Position numbers and translations under genes: made by a program. Shown here piece after piece: positions 21,172 through 29,358 of a stretch of 64,000 nt of DNA. The stretch comes from Micromonospora_J zhanjiangensis (GTDB taxonomy: Bacteria; Actinomycetota; Actinomycetes; Mycobacteriales; Micromonosporaceae). The notes under the pieces are model-generated. The model was not told where the DNA came from and did not search any database. It saw only the letters and a list, made by a program, of their open reading frames with translations. The stretch is taken from NCBI RefSeq assembly GCF_042650605.1, contig NZ_JBHSBN010000001.1, positions 186,001 to 250,000 on the forward strand, written 5' to 3'. Each line of letters opens with the position of its first letter. Within the stretch, counting starts at the first letter, position 1.

Positions 21172-23883
21172 TCAGCCGGCGGCGGTGGCCGCCCGGACCG
21201 CGGCGTACGCGTCGACCAGTCCGGCGCCGGTGACGTTCGCCGAGCCGCCGCACCGGTCCGCCGGTTCGCCGGGTGGATACCGAGCCGGCCTCCCGGTCGC
21301 CGTGTCCCGCAGGATGCGCCGGGTCCGGTCCAGGTCGCCGACCAGCGCCGGATTCGCCGACCACATCAGCGCCACCACGCCCGCCACCTGCGGCGTCGCC
21401 ATCGACGTACCGTTCTCGGTGGCGTAGCCGCCGCCGGGCCAGGCGGACAGTACGTCGGCACCGGGGGCGACGACGTCGGGCTTCGCGGCGCCGCCGGGCG
21501 CCGGTCCCCGGCTGGAGAATTCGGTGATCCGCCCCTCCTGGTCGACCGCGCCCACCGTGAGCACGTCCGGGTACGGCGCGGGCGGATCGCTGACCGAGCC
21601 GCAGTACGGGCCGCTGTTGCCGGCCGCGACCACGGTGAAGATCCCGGCCGCGGCCAGGGCCGCGGTGGCCGGCCGCAGGACGTCCCGGTCGCAGCCCTCG
21701 ATCGGCGGGCAGCCCCACGAGTTGGTCAGCACCTGCGGCGCCCGGTCCGGCCGGCCCGCCGTGAACGGGTCCGCGCCGGTGGGGAACGGCGCCAGCATGA
21801 ACTGCAGGCAGTCCAGGTAGTGCGCCGGGTTGCCCAGGTTGCGGCCCAGGTTGACGCAGCCCACCCAGTGGGCGCCCGGGGCCACGCCGACCTGTCGGCC
21901 ACCGACCGCGCTGGCCAGCGTGTGCGTACCGTGGCCGCCGCGGTCGGTCGGCGTCCGGCTGCCGTTCCACGGGTCGTACCAGGAGTCGTCGCCGCCGCGG
22001 AAACCGCCGGCCAACGCCGGATGGGCACCGTCCACTCCGGAGTCGGAAGTGCCCACCACGATGCCGGCGCCGGTGACCCCCAGCCCCGAACGGACCCGGT
22101 CCGCGCCGATCATTGTGATGTTCCACGGCGGCGCGGCCGGCTGTGCCAGCGCACCCCGGTCCGGCCGGGGTGCCGCCGGGAGCGGTCGGAGCCGCTGGCT
22201 GAGCAGCACGCGGTCCACGTCGGACCGGCGGGACAGCCACTCCCGTACCGCCGGGCCACCCTCCACCTCGACGGCGTTGACCAGGTAGTAGGGCGTGTGG
22301 CGCAGGTGCAGCCGGCGCAGGTCCCGGCGGAGCCCGGCCTGTGACCGTTCGGCGGTGTCGACCAGTCGCCGGTAGACCGCCTCGCCCCGGGTGGCCCGGC
22401 CGGCGAAACCGGTCAGCCCCACCGGCACCCCGGTCAGGTCGGCCTGCTCACGCAGCACGACGAAGAGCTTCTCGCCGTACAGGCCGGGTTGGCCGGCACC
22501 GACGTACAGGCCGGCGACCGCGACCAGCAGCAGTCCGAGCGCGGCGGCCACCGGACGCCGTCCGGGCCGACGCGGGCGCAGCCGGGCGAACGCCACCGCG
22601 TACCCGGCCGCGACCAGCAGCGCGATGGTGAGTGACCCGCCCGCCGCGACCGCGACCCAGAACGGCACGTCCCGGCCGAGCAGCAAGAGCGAGATCTCCT
22701 CCGGGTCGGCGAAGGCCAGTGGACCGACGGCCGCGAGCCCGACCAGCCAGCCGACCGGCCGCCACGGCCGGCCACCGGGCGGGTACGCACCGGACCCCGC
22801 CAGCGTGGCGGTGGCGAAGCCGAGCGGTGGCAGGGTCAGCAGCGCCGCCAACTGCGCACCGTCCTGCCCGGTGCCGGCCGCGACCAGCAGCAACGCCACC
22901 CCGGCGACCGGGCCGCCGAGCAGCAGCAGCCGGACCGGGTGCGGTCGGCCGTCCGGCCACCTCCGGTAGGTCGCCCAGAACCGGACGTCCAGGATCGACG
23001 CCGCGAGTCGACCGACCGCGACCGCGGCCGTCACCGCAAGGACGGTTTCCAGCAGGCCGCCCAGCGCGCCCACGCACACCCAGGGCAGCAGCACCGCCAG
23101 GCCGGCCGTTGCCGCGAGCCCGGTCGCGGCCGGGGCCTCCCGGTCCGGCGGCCCGGCGGTGGCCGGATCCTGGCGGCCCGGCGGTGCCGAGTTCGAGCCC
23201 ACATCGAAAACGTTGTAGCTACTACGTTCTCGATGCGGGCCCGAAACCGCGACGTCAGCCGGCGGGGCGGTCGCGCGACCGGACCGGGCGGCCGATCCGG
23301 GACGCCACGTCCGCCGCCGGTCGGATCCGCCGGGCCGGTCGGTCCGGGCGATCTCGCTCGGGCCACCGGTGCGGCGCCGACCGGTGCGGAGCACCGACCC
23401 GAGCGCGACGGCGACGACGGCGAGGGCGGCCAGGTAGAACTCGTTCTGCGGCGTCGGTACCGCCCGTACCAGACCGAGCCCGGCCAGCGCCGCCGCGCCG
23501 AGCAGCCAGGCCCGGCCGGCGGCCCGGACCGCGGGACCGCGCGGGAGCAGGGCCAGCGGCGTCGCCGGCAGTGCGACCAGCAGCCCGGCGGCCAGGCTCG
23601 GGACGAACCGGACCCAGGCCGGCTGGTCCAGCCCCAGGGTGAGCAGGAGCTGCGTCACCAGCCAACCGATCGCCTCGGCGCCCGCCACGACCGCGACGGC
23701 CCACAGGCCGGTCAGCACCGCGGCGACCACCGACCAGGGGTTCGTGCCGCCCGGCGTCGGCGCGGTCCGCGGTGGTGGCCACGGCGGCGTTGCCGCGCCG
23801 CCCGTGACCGGTGGCGGGGCCGGTGCGAGCGGGTGCGCCGCATCGCTCGGTGGAGGGGGGCCGACCTGCATGGAGACAGACAC
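21172..23883 (-). CDS. multi-spanning membrane protein with C-terminal subtilisin-like (S8) protease
   Basis: A 903-residue protein. The first 460 residues are a polytopic membrane domain with about ten helices, interrupted by a hydrophilic linker (about 165-255). An I9-like prodomain follows (RRLHLRHTPYYLVNAVEVEG), then a complete S8 protease: Asp in TSDSGVDGAHPAL (near 611), His in GGHGTHTLAS (near 650), Asn in TNSWGCPP and Ser in NGTSMATPQVAG (near 826). The protease should face outward. Most secreted subtilases have a signal peptide instead of a large membrane domain, so this architecture is unusual. A 54-base palindrome is embedded in the linker-coding part. The gene is divergent from glpD with only 49 bases between. 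Confidence 0.88.
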   Translation of the reverse strand: MSVSMQVGPPPPSDAAHPLAPAPPPVTGGAATPPWPPPRTAPTPGGTNPWSVVAAVLTGLWAVAVVAGAEAIGWLVTQLLLTLGLDQPAWVRFVPSLAAGLLVALPATPLALLPRGPAVRAAGRAWLLGAAALAGLGLVRAVPTPQNEFYLAALAVVAVALGSVLRTGRRRTGGPSEIARTDRPGGSDRRRTWRPGSAARSGRATAPPADVAVSGPHRERSSYNVFDVGSNSAPPGRQDPATAGPPDREAPAATGLAATAGLAVLLPWVCVGALGGLLETVLAVTAAVAVGRLAASILDVRFWATYRRWPDGRPHPVRLLLLGGPVAGVALLLVAAGTGQDGAQLAALLTLPPLGFATATLAGSGAYPPGGRPWRPVGWLVGLAAVGPLAFADPEEISLLLLGRDVPFWVAVAAGGSLTIALLVAAGYAVAFARLRPRRPGRRPVAAALGLLLVAVAGLYVGAGQPGLYGEKLFVVLREQADLTGVPVGLTGFAGRATRGEAVYRRLVDTAERSQAGLRRDLRRLHLRHTPYYLVNAVEVEGGPAVREWLSRRSDVDRVLLSQRLRPLPAAPRPDRGALAQPAAPPWNITMIGADRVRSGLGVTGAGIVVGTSDSGVDGAHPALAGGFRGGDDSWYDPWNGSRTPTDRGGHGTHTLASAVGGRQVGVAPGAHWVGCVNLGRNLGNPAHYLDCLQFMLAPFPTGADPFTAGRPDRAPQVLTNSWGCPPIEGCDRDVLRPATAALAAAGIFTVVAAGNSGPYCGSVSDPPAPYPDVLTVGAVDQEGRITEFSSRGPAPGGAAKPDVVAPGADVLSAWPGGGYATENGTSMATPQVAGVVALMWSANPALVGDLDRTRRILRDTATGRPARYPPGEPADRCGGSANVTGAGLVDAYAAVRAATAAG
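23192..23245. repeat. 54-bp near-perfect palindrome inside the S8 protease gene
   Basis: Two 27-base arms (23192-23218 and 23219-23245) meet without a loop at TAGCTA and match at 23 of 27 positions. The element encodes residues of about 213-230 in the hydrophilic linker (RERSSYNVFDVGS). In the other two readings both strands give nearly the same peptide, ENVVATTFSM, as expected from the symmetry. It looks like a small palindromic element tolerated in frame in a linker. Confidence 0.8.
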
Positions 23884-23932
23884 TACGGCCCGCGACGGGC
23901 CCGGACGCGCCGCAGGCGGTTACGGTGGAGGG

Positions 23933-25786
23933 GTGCGTGACCCGAATGTGTCCCGATATGTGGCCGGTCAGCTCTCACCCCAACGCCGCGCCGCCGACCT
24001 GCGCCGGTTGCGCAGCGAGCGGTTCGACGTGCTGGTCATCGGGGGTGGGGCGACCGGGGCCGGCGCGGCCCTGGACGCCGCCTCCCGGGGCCTCAAGGTG
24101 GCCCTGGTCGAGGCGCGCGACTTCGCCGCCGGTACGTCCAGCCGGTCCAGCAAACTGATCCACGGCGGTCTGCGCTACCTGGAACAGTTGGAGTTCCACC
24201 TGGTCCACGAGGCGCTGACCGAACGCGGGCTGCTGGCCACCCGACTCGCGCCGCACCTGGTCCGGCCGGTGCCGATCCTGGTGCCGCTGCCGTCCCAACC
24301 GGGCGCCGGGCTCCGGGAGTTGCCGGGTCGCGCCTGGCGCCGGTCCTACTACGGCCTCGGGGTCGCGGTCTACGACGTGTTCGCCGGTCTGTTCGGCGGT
24401 GGCCGGGGAATGCCGTTGCACCGGCACATGACCCGGGAGACCACGCGCCGGGTCTTCCCGAGCCTGCGTCCGGACGTGGTGTCCGGCGCGATCCGCTACT
24501 ACGACGGTCAGGTCGACGACGCCCGGCTGGTGGTGAACCTGGTCCGGACCGCGGCCAGCCAGGGCGCCGCCGTGGTGAGCAGCGCCCGGGCGGTCGGCCT
24601 GGTCCGGCAGGCCCGCGAGGTCACCGGCGTACGGGTCCGGGACATGGAGGCGCCAGCGGGTTCGCCGGACGCCGAGTTCGAGGTACGTGCCCGTACCGTC
24701 ATCGCGGCCACCGGCGTGTGGAGCGACGACATGTCCAGGCTGCTGGGAGACGCCGGGTTGCGACCGGGACTGCGGGTCCGGGCCTCCAAGGGGGTGCACC
24801 TGGTGGTGCCCCGCTCGGCGATCACCGGCGACGCCGGACTGATCCTGCGCACGGCCACCTCGGTGTTGTTCGTGATTCCGTGGGGCGGGCACTGGATCAT
24901 CGGCACCACGGACACCGACTGGCAGCTCGACCGGTCCCACCCGGCCGCCTCGGCCCGGGACATCGCATACCTGCTGGACCAGGTCAACACCGTGCTGGAC
25001 CGGCCACTGACCACCTCGGACATCGAAGGGGTGTACGCCGGACTGCGCCCGTTGCTGTCCGGGGAGGCCGACTCCACCTCGAAGCTGTCCCGGGAACACG
25101 CCGTCATCGAGCCGATGCTCGGGCTGCTGCTGGTGGCCGGCGGCAAGTACACGACGTACCGGGTGATGGCTGCGGACGTGGTGGACCGGGCCGCCCGGCG
25201 GCTGGGCGGGGCACGCCCGTCCCGGACGGCCGACCTGCCGCTGCTGGGTGCCGACGGGTTCGCCGCGATGTGGCGGGACCGGGCCGACCTGGCCCGGCGG
25301 CACGCGGTCCAGGTGGGCGTCGTCGAGCACCTGCTGGAGCGGTACGGCACGCTCACCGTCGACCTGCTGCGCCTGATCGGCGCGGATCCGCTGCTCGCCT
25401 CGCCGCTGGCCGGCGCACCCGAGTACCTGGCCGCCGAGGTCGCCTACGCGGCCGGCTCCGAGGGCGCGCTGCACCTGGACGACGTGCTGACCCGACGGAC
25501 CCGGATCTCCTTCGAGACCGCCCACCGGGGCGCCGAGTCGGCGGAGCACGCCGCCGAGGTCATGGGCGCGGTGCTCGGCTGGAACGCGGCGGTACGGGCC
25601 CGGGAGGTCGAGCACTACCTGGCCCGGGTCGAGGCGGAACGCCAGTCGCAGCGGATGCCGGACGACGCGACCGCGGACGCGGCCCGGCTCGGTGCGCCGG
25701 ACGTCCGGGGCTTCGCGGCCGACCGGGGCGAGGACCCGTTCGGGCCGCCGGTGGCGCCGCTGCGGCCACCGGCGACCAGCCAGTGA
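23933..25786 (+). CDS. glpD: FAD-dependent glycerol-3-phosphate dehydrogenase
   Basis: A 617-residue flavoprotein that oxidises glycerol-3-phosphate to dihydroxyacetone phosphate and passes electrons to the quinone pool at the inner membrane. The FAD-binding motif VIGGGATGAGAALDA is near residue 36. SSKLIHGGLRYLEQLEFHLVHEAL, TTDTDWQLDRSHPAA and the C-terminal DAO-C domain (RTRISFETAHRG) complete the family. The GTG at 23933 follows TACGGT (23921-23926) by six bases, so a leaderless start is likely; an in-frame GTG a few codons later is an alternative. No glycerol kinase or facilitator gene is nearby. Confidence 0.93.
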   Translation: MRDPNVSRYVAGQLSPQRRAADLRRLRSERFDVLVIGGGATGAGAALDAASRGLKVALVEARDFAAGTSSRSSKLIHGGLRYLEQLEFHLVHEALTERGLLATRLAPHLVRPVPILVPLPSQPGAGLRELPGRAWRRSYYGLGVAVYDVFAGLFGGGRGMPLHRHMTRETTRRVFPSLRPDVVSGAIRYYDGQVDDARLVVNLVRTAASQGAAVVSSARAVGLVRQAREVTGVRVRDMEAPAGSPDAEFEVRARTVIAATGVWSDDMSRLLGDAGLRPGLRVRASKGVHLVVPRSAITGDAGLILRTATSVLFVIPWGGHWIIGTTDTDWQLDRSHPAASARDIAYLLDQVNTVLDRPLTTSDIEGVYAGLRPLLSGEADSTSKLSREHAVIEPMLGLLLVAGGKYTTYRVMAADVVDRAARRLGGARPSRTADLPLLGADGFAAMWRDRADLARRHAVQVGVVEHLLERYGTLTVDLLRLIGADPLLASPLAGAPEYLAAEVAYAAGSEGALHLDDVLTRRTRISFETAHRGAESAEHAAEVMGAVLGWNAAVRAREVEHYLARVEAERQSQRMPDDATADAARLGAPDVRGFAADRGEDPFGPPVAPLRPPATSQ

Positions 25787-25830
25787 TCGTTTTCCGGCCG
25801 TCCGGCCGTCCGGCCCGGGTGGCGGGCGGC

Positions 25831-26235
25831 TCAGCCGGAATAGGTCCAGTTCACGCACCGCTGGGCGACGTAGCCCCTGGCGCCCTTCCAGGTGATCTTG
25901 ATCCACCACGGGCTGGACCCGCTTCCGCAGGCGGAATAGCTGCCGCCCCGGGTGGCGGAGCAGGCGGCCGTGGCCCGCTGGCCGGGGTACATGAGTCCGA
26001 TCCGGGTCCCGCTGGTCGAGGCGGTACGGCGGACGGCCACCGCCGAGACGCCCTTCTTCGGCGAGACGTAGCAGGTCCTGGCCAGCGCTCCCGCGGTCGG
26101 TATCGCGGCGACGGCGGCCGGGGCGGTGTCGGGTCGATCGTATGGTGCGGCGGCGTTGGCGGCGGTCACCGGCATTCCGAGCGCGGCGACCAGGAACACG
26201 ACGAGTAGCGCGGCACGGCGCGGACTGCGATTCAT
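25831..26235 (-). CDS. small secreted protein with a possible SH3-like domain
   Basis: A 134-residue protein with a signal peptide (RRAALLVVFLVAALGMP...AANA). The mature part has RRTASTSGTRIGLMYPGQRA and WWIKITWKGARGYVAQRCV, which resemble bacterial SH3 domains of cell-wall-binding proteins, and four cysteines that could form disulfides. GAGGAGG five bases before the ATG at 26235 decides the start; the longer frame has no support. It is likely to sit in the cell envelope; no enzyme domain is present. Confidence 0.75.
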   Translation of the reverse strand: MNRSPRRAALLVVFLVAALGMPVTAANAAAPYDRPDTAPAAVAAIPTAGALARTCYVSPKKGVSAVAVRRTASTSGTRIGLMYPGQRATAACSATRGGSYSACGSGSSPWWIKITWKGARGYVAQRCVNWTYSG

Positions 26236-26341
26236 CTCCGCCTCCTCACAACGGTGGTCCACCCGGAGCGGTGTTCCATCCGGTTCAACGGGTGACCGGT
26301 GGTGCGGTCACGGAGGGCGGGCGCGGTCCGCCGCCGGACGG

Positions 26342-27736
26342 TCAGATCACCTTGCCCGGGTTGAACAGCCCGGTCGGGTCCAGGGCGTCCTTGATCGCCC
26401 GGTGCACCCGCAGGCCCACCGGTCCGATCTCTCGGGCCAGCCAGTCCCGCTTGAGCAGCCCCACGCCGTGCTCGCCGGTGCAGGTCCCGCCCAGCGACAG
26501 CCCGAGCCGCATGATCGCGTCGAACGCCTGCCGGCCGCGTTCCAGGATGGCCGGGTCGGCCCGGTCGACCACGATGTTCGGGTGCATGTTGCCGTCGCCG
26601 GCGTGGCCGACCACGCCGATCGGCACGTCGTACTCCTCGGCGACCTGTTCCACCCCGTCGAGCAGGGCGGCCAGCGAGCCGCGCGGCACCGCCACGTCGT
26701 CGATGATCAAGCCGCCGTTGCCGGCCGGGTACGTCTCGGCGGCGAACCGTTCCATCGCCGGGTGGGCCAGCCGGCGGGCCTGCAGCAGGGCGGCGGCCTC
26801 GGTCGCGTCGGTGGCCGCGTACACCTCGCCGGCGCCGGCCGCCTGGCACACCTCGGCCAGCCGGGCCAGGTCGTCGGCAGCCCGGGAACCGGTGTCCGCC
26901 GCGGCCAGCAGCAGCGCCCTCGCGTCGGTGCGCAGGCCCATCGGCTGGTACGCCTCGATCGCCCGCAGGTGCGTCCGGTCCAGCAGTTCGAACATGCTGG
27001 GAGTGAGCCCGCGGACGGAGATGTCGGCGACCGCCGTACCGGCCGCGGCGGTCGAGTCGAAGACCGCGACCAGGGTCAGCGACTCCTCGGCGGCCGGCCG
27101 CAGCGCGACGGTGATCTCGGTGATCACGCCGAGGGTGCCCTCCGAGCCCACGAACAGCCGGGTCAGGTCGTACCCGGCCACGCCCTTGGCGGTCCGCCGG
27201 CCGGTGCGCAGCACCTCACCCGAGGCCAGCACCACCTCCAGGCCCAGCACGTACTCGCTGGTGACGCCGTACTTCACGCAGCACATGCCGCCGGCGTTGG
27301 TGGCGACGTTGCCGCCGACCGTGGACGACTCCCAGGAACCCGGGTCGGGTGGGTAGCGCAGGCCGTGCTTGGCCACCGCGCCGGCCAGGGCCGCGTTGAC
27401 CACGCCCGGTTGCAGCACGGCCGTGCGGTTGACCGGGTCGATCTCCCGGATCTCGGTCATCGCCGTCATGGACAGCACGACCGCGCCGTCCACCGCGTTC
27501 GCCGCGCCGGCCAGCCCGGTCCGGGCCCCCTGCGGCACCACCGGTACGCCGTGTCGGGCGGCGATGGTGACCGCCCGTACCACGTCGGCGGTGTCCCGCG
27601 GTCGGACCACCACCGCCGGCAGACCGGCGTCACACAGGTCGGCCTCGTCCCGTTGGTGACCGCGGAGCAGGTCGGGATCGGTGAGGACGGCGGCCGCGCC
27701 GAGGGCGTCCCGCAGGTCGTCGAGGAGGTCTGGCAT
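26342..27736 (-). CDS. FAD-linked oxidase, glycolate oxidase subunit GlcD / D-lactate dehydrogenase type
   Basis: A 464-residue flavoprotein of the PCMH/VAO type. The FAD-binding half contains VPVVPQGARTGLAGAANAV and GSWESSTVGGNVATNAGG; the C-terminal half has VGVVGHAGDGNMHPNIV and GTCTGEHGVGLLKRDWL. Members oxidise 2-hydroxy acids such as glycolate or D-lactate. There are no glcE/glcF partners, so a one-subunit D-2-hydroxyacid dehydrogenase is more likely than a GlcDEF complex. The ATG at 27736 is chosen over GTG at 27754 because TAACCT lies seven bases before it, the leaderless pattern of this genome. Confidence 0.87.
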   Translation of the reverse strand: MPDLLDDLRDALGAAAVLTDPDLLRGHQRDEADLCDAGLPAVVVRPRDTADVVRAVTIAARHGVPVVPQGARTGLAGAANAVDGAVVLSMTAMTEIREIDPVNRTAVLQPGVVNAALAGAVAKHGLRYPPDPGSWESSTVGGNVATNAGGMCCVKYGVTSEYVLGLEVVLASGEVLRTGRRTAKGVAGYDLTRLFVGSEGTLGVITEITVALRPAAEESLTLVAVFDSTAAAGTAVADISVRGLTPSMFELLDRTHLRAIEAYQPMGLRTDARALLLAAADTGSRAADDLARLAEVCQAAGAGEVYAATDATEAAALLQARRLAHPAMERFAAETYPAGNGGLIIDDVAVPRGSLAALLDGVEQVAEEYDVPIGVVGHAGDGNMHPNIVVDRADPAILERGRQAFDAIMRLGLSLGGTCTGEHGVGLLKRDWLAREIGPVGLRVHRAIKDALDPTGLFNPGKVI

Positions 27737-27941
27737 GGGTGGCAGGTTACTCACCGGGCAACGACGGTGACCACGCCGTCCGTCGATCCGAGGACGGCCG
27801 CGGAACCCGGCCGTACCTGGTCGGTCGGTCGCCGGTCCACGATGGACGGCGGCGACCGATCCGCGAAATAGTGCAATCGGCTACAGAACGCCCCGGTGCC
27901 GCGCGGAGGCATCAAACCGTGCGTGGCGGGTAACCCCCGCC

Positions 27942-29285
27942 GTGGCTTCGAAACGGGACAAGGCGGCCGACTGGCACCGCAACGGCCTGAACCTCGCCAC
28001 CGACCCTCGTCGGCTGGCCGAACTGCTGGCCGAACTGCGCAGCAGGTCCGTTCCGACCCTGCGGGACCGGTGGAACCGGGTCCGCTACAACCTGGTGCTG
28101 GCCCTGCAGGCCGGCCTGGCCGCCGGCCTGTCCTGGGTGATCGTGACCAGCTGGCTGAAGAACCCGGACCCGGTGTTCGCCCCGATCGCGGCGGTCGGCA
28201 CCCTCGCCGCGTCGGTGGGCCAGCGGTTCCGCCGTACGGTGGAACTGATCATCGGGGTGACCGTCGGGATCGCCATCGGCGAGGTGTTCATCCTCCTGTT
28301 CGGCATCGGGGGGTGGCAGCTCGCCGGGATCGTCACCCTGGCCGTGATGATCACGATCTTCCTGGGCGGCGGCCCGGCGGTGGTGATCCAGGCCGCCGTG
28401 ACCGCGCTGCTGCTCGTCGCGCTGACCCCGAAGAGCTCGAACCTGGCGTTTCCCCGGGTCGTCGACGCCCTGGTGGGCGGCGTCGTGGCGCTGATCGTCG
28501 CCTGGCTGCTGCTGCCGTTCAACCCGTTGCGGGTGGTGGACCGGGCGGCCCGGCCGGCGCTGAACACGCTGGCCAACGAACTGTCGGTGACGGCCGCCGC
28601 GTTGTCCGACCGCGATCCGGAGCGGGCGCAGAAGGCGCTGGACCAGGTTCAGCAGGTGGAACACCACATGCAGGGCCTCCAGGAGGCCCTGGAGGGTGGC
28701 CGGGAGACGGCCACCCTGGCACCGGTCCGGTGGCGCCGCCGGGGTGCGTTGAGCCAGTACGTGGAGAGCGCCCAGTACATCGAACACGCGGTGGCCAACA
28801 GCGGCACGTTGATCCGCCGTACCGTCACCGCGCTGGAGGACGACGAACCGGTGCCGCCGTCGCTGCCCTCGGCGGTCGCCCAGCTCTCCGACGCGGTGCG
28901 GTCGCTGCTGCAGGAGCTGGGTGCCGGCCTGGAACCGGAGGCGACCCGCGAGCGGGCGTTACGGGCGGTCAGCGAGGCGGGCCAGGCCTACGCCGATGGG
29001 GTGGGCTTCTCCGGCAGCGTGGTGGTGGCGCAGATCCGGACCACCGCCAGCGACCTGCTGCGGGCCACCGGTATCGAGCGGGTGGAGGCCAACCGGCTGG
29101 TCCGCCGGGCGGTGGAGACCGGCAAGGAGCACTCGCCGCGCACCAGCCCGGTCGGGCAGCCGTCGGCCGAGAGCGACGCCGGGGCGAACGCCCCGGACCG
29201 GCCGGCCCCGGAGCGGGCGGGCGGCCGGCCCGCCGAGCAGCCCGAGCAGCCCGAGCAGGCCGACGAGCGGCTCGGCCGGCCGTGA
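27942..29285 (+). CDS. FUSC / aromatic acid exporter family membrane protein
   Basis: A 447-residue protein. The N-terminal half has about six helices with the FUSC pattern (ALQAGLAAGLSWVIV, FAPIAAVGTLAASVGQRFRR, AVTALLLVALTPKSSN). The C-terminal half is soluble and helical and ends in a Glu/Pro/Gln-rich tail. Related proteins export aromatic acids or are of unknown role. The GTG at 27942 fits the family start. Just after the stop a 20-base segment is directly duplicated. Confidence 0.8.
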   Translation: MASKRDKAADWHRNGLNLATDPRRLAELLAELRSRSVPTLRDRWNRVRYNLVLALQAGLAAGLSWVIVTSWLKNPDPVFAPIAAVGTLAASVGQRFRRTVELIIGVTVGIAIGEVFILLFGIGGWQLAGIVTLAVMITIFLGGGPAVVIQAAVTALLLVALTPKSSNLAFPRVVDALVGGVVALIVAWLLLPFNPLRVVDRAARPALNTLANELSVTAAALSDRDPERAQKALDQVQQVEHHMQGLQEALEGGRETATLAPVRWRRRGALSQYVESAQYIEHAVANSGTLIRRTVTALEDDEPVPPSLPSAVAQLSDAVRSLLQELGAGLEPEATRERALRAVSEAGQAYADGVGFSGSVVVAQIRTTASDLLRATGIERVEANRLVRRAVETGKEHSPRTSPVGQPSAESDAGANAPDRPAPERAGGRPAEQPEQPEQADERLGRP

Positions 29286-29358
29286 GCCGGCTCGGCCGGC
29301 CGTGAGCCGGCCCGGTCGGCCGTCCGCCCGTCGGGCACCGGATGACTAGGCTGTTCCC

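Noticed and set aside
23031..23366. Frames on both strands encoding ENVVATTFSM-type peptides
   Set aside because: Both come from the palindrome at 23192-23245 inside the protease gene; they are by-products of its symmetry, not genes.
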